DNA of 64,000 bases, taken from JANXQE01 sp035651635 (lineage in GTDB: Bacteria; Verrucomicrobiota; Verrucomicrobiia; Limisphaerales; UBA8199). Under the pieces are notes generated by a model. The model was not told the DNA's origin. It did not search any database and saw nothing but the letters and a program-made list of their open reading frames with translations. The stretch lies in assembly GCA_035651635.1 (NCBI GenBank), contig DASRFK010000181.1:62001-126000 (forward strand). The letters run 5' to 3'. Both the position numbers and the translations under genes were made by a program. Below, one piece after another: positions 36,284-44,822 of the stretch (position 1 is the first letter of the stretch; the number at the start of each line of letters is the position of its first letter).

Positions 36284-36347
36284 AAAATTCGGTTTGGAGT
36301 CCCGCCTTTAGGCGGCCTGGCTCCAAAACCGCCTGAAGGCGGCCTCC
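36284..36347. repeat. Family B hairpin repeat (second copy)
   Basis: The arm GGAGTCCCGCCTTTAGGCGG (36296-36315) is identical to that at 4193-4212. The right arm CCGCCTGAAGGCGGCCTCC (36329-36347) pairs with it. The preceding AAATTCGGTTT is also shared with the first copy. Confidence 0.8.
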
Positions 36348-36628
36348 AAACCCTGGCCAACTTCACGGTTCTACCCAGTGACCTGCGAGTTCGACGCGAA
36401 TCGATGTCGAAGATCGTACGGTTGAAGCCAGGCTGAAGCCAGGACTCCTGGCCGAGTCTTGCCTCGTTATTGCCGATAGCTTCCCCAGGTGTGGAGATCT
36501 GTTGTGCAGGTGGCAACAGACCTTCCGAACCTGCAACTTGTAATATACTGCCGCCTGGCGGTGCCCTGCGCGGCGCCCCGGGGAATTCCCTGGAACTTTT
36601 TCAGCTTTTCCCAGGATTGCCGGGCGCC

Positions 36629-36639
36629 AGGAGGTGATC
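36629..36639 (+). promoter_or_regulatory. Unusually strong Shine-Dalgarno-like site
   Basis: AGGAGGTGATC is the full complement of the conserved 3' end of 16S rRNA. It lies 21 nt before ATG 36661, farther than usual, and overlaps an in-frame GTG at 36634. It may be chance or may point to a different start or leader peptide. Confidence 0.35.
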
Positions 36640-36660
36640 GAAGGTCATCCAGTTCAGCCT

Positions 36661-36891
36661 ATGAAGATGTTGTTTTTTTCAGCCGACAAGTCGGAGGTCG
36701 ATCAGGTCAATCAAGAGTTCACGCATGCGGGTATTCCCAGTGAAATTCGCGCCAGTGCCGGCAAACGCCAGGCATGCAAAGATGTCGAATTGTGGATCAA
36801 GAATGAACAGGATTGCCACCGCGCCTTTACCCTTTGCGTTCGATTGGGCATTGGCTTTGCCAAGCGTCCTCAGCCGGCCGAGGTAGAATAG
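36661..36891 (+). CDS. Small DUF2007-like protein
   Basis: The 76-residue product starts MKMLFFSADKSEVDQVNQEF, followed by a short GIPSEIR strand and, after an ELWIKNEQDCHRAF helix, a GIGFAKRP end. This alpha/beta pattern and the strand-helix-strand start with a later aliphatic helix fit the DUF2007 group of putative signal-transducing proteins. Specific function is unknown. It stands alone between a family B and a family C repeat, and the in-frame extension to 36634 adds nine residues directly after a strong ribosome-binding-like site. Confidence 0.65.
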   Translation: MKMLFFSADKSEVDQVNQEFTHAGIPSEIRASAGKRQACKDVELWIKNEQDCHRAFTLCVRLGIGFAKRPQPAEVE

Positions 36892-36896
36892 GACAC

Positions 36897-37018
36897 CTGC
36901 GGCGCCGGCGCGTGGACTTGCAGTCCGCAGAGACTCCGAATCGGATTGGCGAAGGGCAGGGTTTGGCGTCAGCACGGTTTCCGACTTTTCCTGGCAAGGA
37001 TGCCCGCGTCGCCAGCCA
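36897..37018. repeat. Family C palindromic repeat (second copy)
   Basis: It contains GCGCCGGCGCGTGGACTTGC, then AGTCCGCAGAGACTCCGAAT, and later GGCAAGGATGCCCGCG. The order and spacing match the copy at 24344-24484, with many base changes. Confidence 0.6.
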
Positions 37019-37087
37019 GACCTCGGTGATCTGATGCAGATCAGGGCGAGCTTGTCAGCGCGCGCATGCGCCCTATGATTCCGCTGC

Positions 37088-37588
37088 ATGCGCGACGCCA
37101 AAACGTCGAAGAACCTCTTTATCTGGACGCGCTCTCGCCGCTGGCAGGGTGCGAGTTGTTGTCTGCTGGCAATATGCCTGCTCTTGGTCCAAGGCTGCCG
37201 TTCAACGAGTGAGCCGGGCGATCATGCGATCGCATCGGTGCGCATTTCCGGCAATACCCCTGGCCAGATCCGCGATGCCGCGGTCGAGGTGTTTACTGCC
37301 AATGGATATAAAACAGTCGATCCCAGTCCGGGCCACTTGGTTTTTGAGAAGCCCGGCGGACACATGACCAACTTTACCTACGGAAGTTGGCTCGGCGACG
37401 ATCCGCTGTGGATCCGTATCAAGGCGGCCGTCCTGCCCGCGGGTGAGATGACTTATCGCTTTGAGTGCTCTGTCTTTCTGGTCAAAGACAAAGGAGGATC
37501 CACCGAAGAACAAAGCCCGCTTGGTCGAGTACACCGGCGTTCGTATCAGAAAATGTTGGACGAGATTGCGGCGCGGTTTCAGCGGTGA
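37088..37588 (+). CDS. Uncharacterised lipoprotein
   Basis: The 166-residue product has a long, basic n-region and a hydrophobic stretch (SCCLLAICLLLVQGC) ending in a lipobox, so Cys37 should be lipidated. The mature part starts with Ser/Thr-rich linker sequence, then shows two strand-helix units including AAVEVFTANGYKTVDPS and a basic RVHRRSYQKMLDEIAARF helix at the end. No family is recognised. It precedes the small membrane protein at 37704 by 115 bp. Confidence 0.7.
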   Translation: MRDAKTSKNLFIWTRSRRWQGASCCLLAICLLLVQGCRSTSEPGDHAIASVRISGNTPGQIRDAAVEVFTANGYKTVDPSPGHLVFEKPGGHMTNFTYGSWLGDDPLWIRIKAAVLPAGEMTYRFECSVFLVKDKGGSTEEQSPLGRVHRRSYQKMLDEIAARFQR

Positions 37589-37703
37589 TGAGTGTGTGTG
37601 GCGCAAGAACGCACAAATCTTGTTCTTGCGCAGGCAAAAAAAACGTCAGTACTTCTTTAAATCCCTGGTTGCACCGTCCGTTTTTGGGGTTATCTTCCCA
37701 AGC

Positions 37704-37910
37704 ATGGATTGGCAGCAGTTGGTCTCGTTGTTCATAGTAGCCTCGGCGGCAATATTGCTGCTGGGCCCCAGGCTCCGCCGCCATCGGTTCAGTTTTCAAC
37801 GAGATACGCATTGCGGCTGCGCTGCCGTCCCGCTATCCGCTCCGCAATCCTCGATCACCTTTCGCGCACGCAAGGGGCACAGGCCCGAAGTGTTCGTGAA
37901 AATGAGATGA
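37704..37910 (+). CDS. Small single-span membrane protein
   Basis: The 68-residue frame starts MDWQQLVSLFIVASAAILLLG, a short N-terminus then one membrane span. It continues with a basic patch RLRRHRFSF and a CGC pair (THCGCA), and closes with ITFRARKGHRPEVFVKMR. The layout of one span plus a cysteine pair is like small FeoB-associated or metal-handling proteins, but this is only a resemblance. The gene is just upstream of hsp20 on the same strand, with a 47-bp gap. Confidence 0.5.
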   Translation: MDWQQLVSLFIVASAAILLLGPRLRRHRFSFQRDTHCGCAAVPLSAPQSSITFRARKGHRPEVFVKMR

Positions 37911-37957
37911 CGTCGCTTGCGCGTGGGGTTGGGCTGAGATAAAGTTCTGTCGCTGAA

Positions 37958-38386
37958 ATGGCCATGTGCAAAGTCAGTTCATCCGTCCACTTTGTAACTC
38001 GCTCCGTTGGGACAACTCGGGAAGGCTCGACGCGACCCCATTGGGTGCCCAATACTGACGTATACACCACCGACAACGGGCTGGTAGTCAAAGTGGAGCT
38101 GGCCGGCATGCGGAGCGAACATCTCGAGATCACGGTCGAAGCGAACCGTCTGCGCATTAGCGGCAATCGGCCCGATGGCTGCCGGGCGGCCAAGTGCAAT
38201 TTTCTGGTCATGGAGATAAACTACGGTCCCTTCGAAAGCGTTTTGGACGTGCCGGCTGCGTATGACCTCAGCCAGGCCAAAGCGTCTTATTTGAACGGGT
38301 TTTTACGAATTGACGTGCCGCTGGCTGTGCGGTCGTCCAAAAGCGCCAAGGTGCCCATCGCCGAAGGGAATTCTTCTCTCCTCTGA
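37958..38386 (+). CDS. Small heat shock protein, Hsp20/alpha-crystallin family
   Basis: This ATP-independent holdase keeps unfolding proteins soluble. The 142-residue protein has the alpha-crystallin domain from about residue 32 to 130, beginning PNTDVYTTDNGLVVKVELAG, then ITVEANRLRISGNRP, and FLRIDVPL near the end as the A-x-x-x-N-G-x-L-x-I-like strand. The C-terminal I-x-I/V tail is represented by KVPIAE. It lies 43 bp upstream of lon, so chaperone and protease are probably co-expressed. I see no CIRCE element upstream. Confidence 0.9.
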   Translation: MAMCKVSSSVHFVTRSVGTTREGSTRPHWVPNTDVYTTDNGLVVKVELAGMRSEHLEITVEANRLRISGNRPDGCRAAKCNFLVMEINYGPFESVLDVPAAYDLSQAKASYLNGFLRIDVPLAVRSSKSAKVPIAEGNSSLL

Positions 38387-38429
38387 ACTTTTTCGGGCGG
38401 CCGGCATCTAAGTTTCAGAATGTCGCGAC

Positions 38430-40826
38430 ATGAGCTCGCCCGATACGGAATTTATTAGCATCCTCGGGGCGGCGGGAAGTCCGGAAGCCCCGCCGCGCGT
38501 CTCCTCCAGTTCCCTCCCAGAAGCCCTGCCCATGCTGGGCCTGTCGGATATTGTCATCTTTCCAGGCATGGTCGCCCCGTTGCTGGTCGAAACGGCGCAA
38601 AGCACCAAACTCATTGACGACGTCGTTGGCGGCGACCGGCTGTTAGGCGTGGTCTTGCAGCGCAATGCCGAGGCGGAGAATCCGCTGCCGCACGAAATGT
38701 ATGAGGTCGGGTGTGCCGCCCGCGTGCTCAAGATGCTCAAATTCCCGGACAACACGGTCCGCGTGCTGGTCGAGGGCCTTTGGCGCATTCGTGTCCAATC
38801 CTACAAGGCCACCGAGCCGTACCTGATCGCCAAGTTCGAGCTGATCAAGGACGTTACCGAAGACTCGGTCGAACTAACGGCCATGATGCGCAACGCGCAA
38901 AGCCAGTTCCAGGAGATCATCAAACTTTCTCCCGCGCTTTCCGAGCAGATCAAAATCGCGGCCCTGAATACCGAAGACCCGGGGCACTTCGCCGATTTGG
39001 TGGCGGTTAACCTCAACCTCGACCTGGCGGAGCGGCAAAAACTCTTGGAAACCGCGTCGGTCAAGGAGCGGTTAACCCGGCTCCTGCCCATGCTCAATCG
39101 CGAGCACGAGGTGCTAACCCTCAGCTCTAAAATTCAAACCGAGGTCGCCACCTCAATCTCCAAAACGCAGCGCGACTTTTTTCTGCGCGAACAAATGCGC
39201 GCGATTCAGCGCGAGCTCGGCGAGTCCGATCCGAATGCGAGCGAGGTACGCACCTTGCGCGAAAAAGTCGAGCAAACGCCCATGCCGGTCGAGGCCAAGC
39301 AGGTCGCCAACCAGGAACTGGACCGCTTGCAACAGATGCCTCCGGCTGCCGCCGAGTACGCTGTCACTCGCCATTATCTCGATTGGATCATCGGTCTGCC
39401 CTGGACTAAAGAAACCGAGGATAAACTCGATCTGACCGAGGCCGAACGCATTCTCAACGAGCAGCACTTCGGCCTGACCAAGGTAAAAGACCGGCTGCTG
39501 GAGTTTCTCGCAGTCATCAAGCGCCGCAAACAAATTAAGGGCCCGATCCTTTGCCTGGTCGGTCCGCCTGGGGTGGGCAAAACTTCTCTCGGGCGCAGCG
39601 TGGCTGACGCGTTGGGACGCAAATTTGCCCGCATCGCTCTGGGCGGCATGCGGGACGAAGCCGAGATTCGCGGCCATCGCCGCACCTACGTTGGGGCCTT
39701 GCCCGGGCGCATTATCCAGACCTTGCGTCGCGTCGAGAGTCGCAATCCGGTTATTCTCCTGGACGAACTGGACAAGGTTGGCGCTGATTTCCGTGGCGAT
39801 CCCGCGTCGGCGCTACTCGAGGTGCTCGATCCTGCGCAGAACAACACATTCACGGATCATTACCTTGATTTGCCCTTCGATTTGTCCCGAGTCCTGTTTA
39901 TCACTACCGCCAATTGGCTCGATCCAATCCATCCCGCGCTGCGGGATCGGCTCGAAGTGATCGAATTACCCAGCTATACCGAAACCGAAAAGCTCGAAAT
40001 CGCCAAACGGTACCTGGTTCCGCGCCAACTCGAAGAGCATGGGCTGGCTAAGCGCGAGGTGCGAATTCCCGATACCACCTTGCGGCGCTTGATTCACGAT
40101 TACACCCGTGAGGCCGGTGTTCGCCAACTCGAACGCGAGATTGCCGCGCTGACCCGAAAAGCCACACGTCGCATCGTCGGCAACGGACAGTTGTCCAAGC
40201 CTTTGGTGCTCAAGCCCGACGTGCTTAATGAATATTTAGGCGCCGCCAGGTTCGTCAACGAGACAGCTGAAACCATTCGGGAGTACGGCATCGCCACGGG
40301 GATGGGCTGGACGCCGGTTGGCGGTGAGGTGCTGTTTATCGAAGCCACGCGGATGCCCGGTAAAGGTAATTTGTTGCTCACCGGATCGCTGGGCGAGGTC
40401 ATGAAAGAAAGCGCGCAAACTGCCATGAGTTACCTGCGCAGCCAGGCGCGCGCACTCAAGCTCGATTTGTCCGATTACGGCCAATTCGACATTCACATTC
40501 ATGTGCCGGCCGGTGCCACCCCGAAGGATGGGCCGAGCGCTGGAGTGGCTCTGGTGGTGGCCCTGGCCTCGTTGCTCACCCGCCGGCGTGTCCGTTCCGA
40601 TGTCGCGATGACCGGTGAGATCAGCCTCCGCGGCCGGGTCATGCGCGTTGGTGGGATTAAGGAAAAGGTCCTCGCGGCGGCCCGCTTCGGGATTAAACAG
40701 GTGCTCTTGCCGGATCAAAATGCTCCCGACTGGAGCGAAGTGCCGGAAGAGGTGCGGCAGAAGCTTAAGGTGCATTTCGTGCACCATATCTCCGAGCTGT
40801 TGCCGCTGGCGTTGCACACCAAGTGA
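38430..40826 (+). CDS. lon: ATP-dependent protease Lon
   Basis: Lon degrades damaged and regulatory proteins in the cytoplasm. The 798-residue protein has the N-terminal substrate-binding domain (LPMLGLSDIVIFPGMVAPLL from about residue 31). The AAA+ module has Walker A GPPGVGKTSLG (from about 378) and a VILLDELDK Walker B. The protease domain has catalytic Ser703 in DGPSAG and Lys746 in GGIKEKV. ATG 38430 is 43 bp after hsp20. The stop overlaps the next gene as GTGA. Confidence 0.96.
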   Translation: MSSPDTEFISILGAAGSPEAPPRVSSSSLPEALPMLGLSDIVIFPGMVAPLLVETAQSTKLIDDVVGGDRLLGVVLQRNAEAENPLPHEMYEVGCAARVLKMLKFPDNTVRVLVEGLWRIRVQSYKATEPYLIAKFELIKDVTEDSVELTAMMRNAQSQFQEIIKLSPALSEQIKIAALNTEDPGHFADLVAVNLNLDLAERQKLLETASVKERLTRLLPMLNREHEVLTLSSKIQTEVATSISKTQRDFFLREQMRAIQRELGESDPNASEVRTLREKVEQTPMPVEAKQVANQELDRLQQMPPAAAEYAVTRHYLDWIIGLPWTKETEDKLDLTEAERILNEQHFGLTKVKDRLLEFLAVIKRRKQIKGPILCLVGPPGVGKTSLGRSVADALGRKFARIALGGMRDEAEIRGHRRTYVGALPGRIIQTLRRVESRNPVILLDELDKVGADFRGDPASALLEVLDPAQNNTFTDHYLDLPFDLSRVLFITTANWLDPIHPALRDRLEVIELPSYTETEKLEIAKRYLVPRQLEEHGLAKREVRIPDTTLRRLIHDYTREAGVRQLEREIAALTRKATRRIVGNGQLSKPLVLKPDVLNEYLGAARFVNETAETIREYGIATGMGWTPVGGEVLFIEATRMPGKGNLLLTGSLGEVMKESAQTAMSYLRSQARALKLDLSDYGQFDIHIHVPAGATPKDGPSAGVALVVALASLLTRRRVRSDVAMTGEISLRGRVMRVGGIKEKVLAAARFGIKQVLLPDQNAPDWSEVPEEVRQKLKVHFVHHISELLPLALHTK

Positions 40827-41626
40827 GTATTTCCTTCGTGGGATTTCGACGATTGCTTGCGCTGGTAGCGGTGATGGCCGCGTTGCCCTGTCAGGCCCAG
40901 CCCAAATCGGAACTCGCCCAGCCTCCGCCGCTCGATCCCGCCGAAGGCGAGCGACAAGCCCGAGCTCTGGTGGGCCGCCTGTTGGAACAACGCCCGGAGC
41001 AGCCCAGTACCAACACCGGCGTGCTGAAAATGCGGGATAAGGACGGCAACCAGCGCGAAGTCAGCGCGCGCTTTGACATCGTGCCGCAAGGCGATCACTG
41101 GCTGAGTATCTACGAAGCCGCCGGGCGTGCCCACTCGGCTCCCACGGTGCTGACGATTGTGCACAAAGGTGGTGAACCAAACGAATATCTGTTGAGCGAG
41201 CCTACCGCCTCAGGCGGCGATCACCCCGGCCAAAGAAAACTGGGGCCGGACGAATTGATGCTTCCGTTCGCCGGTTCGGATTTTTGGGTGGCTGACCTGG
41301 GGCTGGAGTTCCTGCATTGGCCCGAACAGCGGATACTGCGCAAGCAGATGCGCAAAGGTCTCTCCTGTGATGTGCTGCAGAGCATTAACTCACGCCCCCT
41401 TAAAGAAGGTTACTCAAAAGTGCTCAGCTGGATTGCCATTAACCGAACCGACGACATTGTCATCGTTCACGCCGAGGCGTTCGATCCGCAGGGCAAACTG
41501 TTGAAGGAATTCGATCCTAAAAAGGTCGAGAAGGTGAACGGGGTTTGGCAGTTGGAGGAAATGGAAATTCGCAATCGCCAAACGGGCACCCGGACCCGAA
41601 TCGAGTTTAACTTGGACGCGCAATAG
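40823..41626 (+). CDS. Outer membrane lipoprotein-sorting (LolA-like) protein
   Basis: The 267-residue product has a signal peptide (FRRLLALVAVMAALPCQAQ). A LolA/LolB-type half-barrel follows, in which a long strand region (NTGVLKMRDKDGNQREVSAR) is followed by a helix and further strands, including DFWVADLGLEFLHWPEQRIL, VLQSI and WQLEEMEIRN. Proteins of this type carry lipoproteins across the periplasm or lie near RND exporters. GTG 40823 overlaps the lon stop as GTGA, so translation is coupled to lon. That pairing is odd and may simply reflect read-through expression under stress. Confidence 0.75.
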   Translation: MSISFVGFRRLLALVAVMAALPCQAQPKSELAQPPPLDPAEGERQARALVGRLLEQRPEQPSTNTGVLKMRDKDGNQREVSARFDIVPQGDHWLSIYEAAGRAHSAPTVLTIVHKGGEPNEYLLSEPTASGGDHPGQRKLGPDELMLPFAGSDFWVADLGLEFLHWPEQRILRKQMRKGLSCDVLQSINSRPLKEGYSKVLSWIAINRTDDIVIVHAEAFDPQGKLLKEFDPKKVEKVNGVWQLEEMEIRNRQTGTRTRIEFNLDAQ

Positions 41627-41743
41627 GACGCCGCGCCTGCATCTGCTTCTCTTTTTTCAGCTTCATTCGCGTCCATTCGTGTCCATCCGTCCCGGTAGCG
41701 GATTGAGCTGTGAGTTCCGAAAGCTGCGGTTAAAGTAAGAGGC

Positions 41744-44407
41744 GTGTTTGGTAATTTTGCCGCGGTTCATTGGCTGGCTTTGGCGCTCGCTTTCAAACCG
41801 GCCCAGGTTTTGGCCGGACTTGCCATGCCGATCGTGAGGAATACGGCGGCGGGTACGGAGCTGTTAAACAACGGTGGGTTCGAACAAGCCGCGCAGAGCC
41901 GGCTCGCAAACTGGACGCCCGCGCCCCAAGGGTACTTTCTGGCAACGGGGCAGGGGCGTAATGGATCGCAATGTTTGCATTGCAACAACCCTCAAAACAC
42001 CGGCTGGTACGGTGCCAGCCAAACAATCACCCTCAACCGCACCAACATTCTGCGGCTGGTCGTTCGTGGTTGGAGCAAGGCCTTAAACGTGGGCGGCGGC
42101 TCTGACACCGATTACTCGGTTTATGTTGATCTGCTTTATGCCGATGGCACGCCGTTATGGGGGCAAACCGCCAACTTCGCGATAGGCACACACGACTGGC
42201 AGCGGCGCGAATTTGTAATCTTGCCGGAGAAGCCAGTAAAGTCTCTGACGATTCATTGTCTCTTTCGGAAGCATCCCGGCCAGGTATGGTTCGATGATGT
42301 AAGTGTCGCTGAACTGCGAACAGAAGGCGATGCGGTGTTCTTTCAAGGCGTGGCAGTTAGCACAGGTAAGAGCTCCGCCACGACCACCTCATTGGCACGG
42401 GAGTTGGCCCGAGAATTAACCACTCAAGACGGACTGAGTCTCGAGTTGCGCGGAACTCAGGTCAGCTCGGTGAAACTCGGAGCGACAGAGTTGGCGACCA
42501 GCGGCCCTTCTGGCTTCCTGGTGCGCGACATGGCCACCAACTCCGATTTCTACGGATTTAAAGACGGCGCCTGTCCCGAACTGGGCTTGAAGATCGAGAC
42601 CCATCTGACGGCTCATCCAAACCACCTCGTTGTCGAGGGGCAAATCTCCGATCTTCGCGGCTCTGATCGCGCCGTAACGCTGGTGTTCGCTTTGCCGGTG
42701 AATGCTTCTGGCTGGAGTTGGGGCGATGACATCCGGCACAACCGCGTCATCCAGGGCCAGGCAGAGTTCACCAAATTGGTCAGCATCAAATGCGGCGCCA
42801 CCGGCACGATGTCGCTCTATCCGGTCGCGGCGATTTGGAATCAACACGAGGGGCTGGCCTTGGCGCTGGATATGGCCAAACCGGCGCAGTACCGTTTAGG
42901 ATATCATCCCGGCACAAAACAGCTCTTCATCGCCTATGATTTCGGGTTGGCGCCGGAAACGGAGCGGTTTCCCAGCAGCGCCGAGTTTCGCTTTATCCTT
43001 TACCGCTTCGATCCGCGTTGGGGTTTCCGCGCCGCGTTTCAGAAGTTAATCGAGATTTTTCCGGAGTACTTCCGGGTGCGGTCACGCGACCAGGGCCTGT
43101 GGATGCCCTTTACTGACATCGCCACCGTACAAAGCTGGGAAGATTTTGGATTTAAGTACCATGAAGGAAATAATGCTGTTCCCTGGGACGATCAGCATGG
43201 CGTGTTGAGCTTTCGTTATACCGAACCGATGACCTGGTGGATGCGTATGCCGAAGGAATTGCCGCGAACCATTCCGGAAGCCATTCGGCTGCGGAACCAA
43301 TTGGTCGCTGGCAAAGCAACGTCCGAAAGACAATTGGCCCAGGTCAGCCAACTGGCGGCGATGTGGGACGAGTCGGGCCAACCCAGCCTGCTCTTCCGCA
43401 ACGAGCCCTGGTGCAATGGCGCGGTGTGGAGTCTGAACCCCAATCCCAATCTTCCGGCAAACCTCACCCTGGGTTCCAGGGAACCTCAATCCACGCCCGC
43501 GGGTCTCAACGCCGCCACTATTCATTGGAACCCAAAAGTCCGCGAGGAATTGTACGGCCCTGGCGCCCGAGGCAACCTGGATGGGGAGTACCTTGATTCT
43601 CTCGAAGGCTATGTGACCGCCGATCTGAATTTCCGCCGCGAGCATTTTCGGTACACGACCGTGCCCCTGACCTTTTCGAGTGAAAACGGCCAGCCCGCTT
43701 TGTTCAAAGGGCTGGCGGTATTCGAGTTCACCAAGTGGTTCTGTGATCAGGTTCATGGCCTGGGCAAGCTGACTTTTGCCAATGGAGTTCCGTACCGCTT
43801 TACCTTCCTTTGTCCCTGGCTCGACGTGCTCGGGACCGAGACCGATTGGGTGCGCGGCGGCAAGTACTCACCCGCGTCGGACGAGCAGATGAGTCTTTGG
43901 CGAACCATGTCCGGCGCCAAGCCTTACTTGTTGCTGATGAACACCGATTATGACGTGTTTACTTCGGAAATGGTCGAGCGGTATTTCCAGCGCAGCCTTT
44001 TCTACGGCATGTTCCCCGGCATGTTCAGCCATAATGCCGCCGAGAATCCCTACTGGCAAAATCCCAAATGGTACAACCGCGATCGGCCGCTGTTCAAACG
44101 CTACCTGCCGCTGATCAAACGCGTGGCCGAAGCCGGTTGGCAGCCGGTCACGTTGGCGTCTTCGGATAACCCGAACATTTTCGTCGAAAGGTTTGGTCCC
44201 GATAACGCCGGAAAGACCTATTTCACGCTGTTCAATGACACGACTTCAAATCAACGCGGCCACTTCCAAGTGGACGAAGCGACGTTGGGTGCCAAGGCGC
44301 CCAACCAACTGCGCGAGCTGATTTCAGACCGAACGATTGAGCCCACATCAGAAGTTAAACTGGACCCTCAGACGGCCCAACTGATCGAGTTGGCGCCGCG
44401 CAATTAA
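41744..44407 (+). CDS. Secreted glycoside-hydrolase-like protein with N-terminal carbohydrate-binding-type domain
   Basis: The 887-residue product has an N-terminal hydrophobic segment ending near AGLA, a likely signal. A CBM4/9-like jelly roll follows (about 35-185; it includes ELLNNGGFEQA, a GTHDWQRREF strand and HPGQVWFDDVSVAEL). A beta-rich middle leads to a TIM-barrel-like C-terminal region with FTDIATVQSWEDFGFKYHEG, LDGEYLDSLEGYV and CPWLDVLGTETDW. It ends in a beta domain (VERFGPDNAGKTYFTLFND). The family is not recognised with certainty; acidic residues in DGEYLDSLEG could be catalytic. GTG 41744 is preceded by AAGAGG. It stands alone. Confidence 0.68.
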   Translation: MFGNFAAVHWLALALAFKPAQVLAGLAMPIVRNTAAGTELLNNGGFEQAAQSRLANWTPAPQGYFLATGQGRNGSQCLHCNNPQNTGWYGASQTITLNRTNILRLVVRGWSKALNVGGGSDTDYSVYVDLLYADGTPLWGQTANFAIGTHDWQRREFVILPEKPVKSLTIHCLFRKHPGQVWFDDVSVAELRTEGDAVFFQGVAVSTGKSSATTTSLARELARELTTQDGLSLELRGTQVSSVKLGATELATSGPSGFLVRDMATNSDFYGFKDGACPELGLKIETHLTAHPNHLVVEGQISDLRGSDRAVTLVFALPVNASGWSWGDDIRHNRVIQGQAEFTKLVSIKCGATGTMSLYPVAAIWNQHEGLALALDMAKPAQYRLGYHPGTKQLFIAYDFGLAPETERFPSSAEFRFILYRFDPRWGFRAAFQKLIEIFPEYFRVRSRDQGLWMPFTDIATVQSWEDFGFKYHEGNNAVPWDDQHGVLSFRYTEPMTWWMRMPKELPRTIPEAIRLRNQLVAGKATSERQLAQVSQLAAMWDESGQPSLLFRNEPWCNGAVWSLNPNPNLPANLTLGSREPQSTPAGLNAATIHWNPKVREELYGPGARGNLDGEYLDSLEGYVTADLNFRREHFRYTTVPLTFSSENGQPALFKGLAVFEFTKWFCDQVHGLGKLTFANGVPYRFTFLCPWLDVLGTETDWVRGGKYSPASDEQMSLWRTMSGAKPYLLLMNTDYDVFTSEMVERYFQRSLFYGMFPGMFSHNAAENPYWQNPKWYNRDRPLFKRYLPLIKRVAEAGWQPVTLASSDNPNIFVERFGPDNAGKTYFTLFNDTTSNQRGHFQVDEATLGAKAPNQLRELISDRTIEPTSEVKLDPQTAQLIELAPRN

Positions 44408-44518
44408 TTCTGCTCCATCTATTTCACCGCGTGGTCGGCCTTTACATCGGCTCCGGACCAAATCCGTTTTTGCGTCCAAGGCGCATCCGGATCCTCCAAA
44501 ACGGATGAATGCCATAGA

Positions 44519-44557
44519 TTGACTGCCCTTCAATTTTGTGGTAATACCATATGGTAT
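44519..44557 (+). promoter_or_regulatory. Promoter and palindromic operator of the toxin-antitoxin operon
   Basis: ATACCATATGGTAT at 44544-44557 is a perfect 14-bp palindrome whose last bases overlap the antitoxin ATG at 44556. A -35-like TTGACT lies at 44519-44524, and a weak -10 (GGTAAT at 44540 or TAATAC at 44542) runs into the palindrome. An RHH antitoxin dimer bound here would block its own operon. The palindrome is seen; binding is inferred. Confidence 0.55.
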
Positions 44558-44822
44558 GACCAAGACCGAAGTCGTCAGCGTAAAAGTCCCGACCCGGCTC
44601 TTAGAGCAGATTCCGGCGGCGGGCAATGGGCGCAGCGGGTTCATCATCCAGGCAATCGAGGAAAAAATCTCTCGACGCAAGCCGGTGCGATGGACGCCGA
44701 AGACTGAACGCGGCCGCAGACTGGCGGCTCTCCTCGATAAGGGCCGCGCCGAACGCATGCCTCTGCTCTCCGATGCACAGGTCGAGCGGGAACTGAGCGA
44801 ACGTCGCGGAAGGAGTTTGTGA
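44556..44822 (+). CDS. RHH-type antitoxin
   Basis: The 88-residue protein begins TKTEVVSVKVPTRLLEQI, a beta strand then a helix as in ribbon-helix-helix repressors. GRSGFIIQAIEEKI is the second helix, and the basic, flexible tail should wrap the toxin. ATG 44556 lies inside a perfect palindrome that is probably its operator. The stop overlaps the PIN toxin start as GTGA, the usual order of antitoxin then toxin. The in-frame extension to 44538 would put coding sequence across the operator and is less likely. Confidence 0.85.
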   Translation: MTKTEVVSVKVPTRLLEQIPAAGNGRSGFIIQAIEEKISRRKPVRWTPKTERGRRLAALLDKGRAERMPLLSDAQVERELSERRGRSL

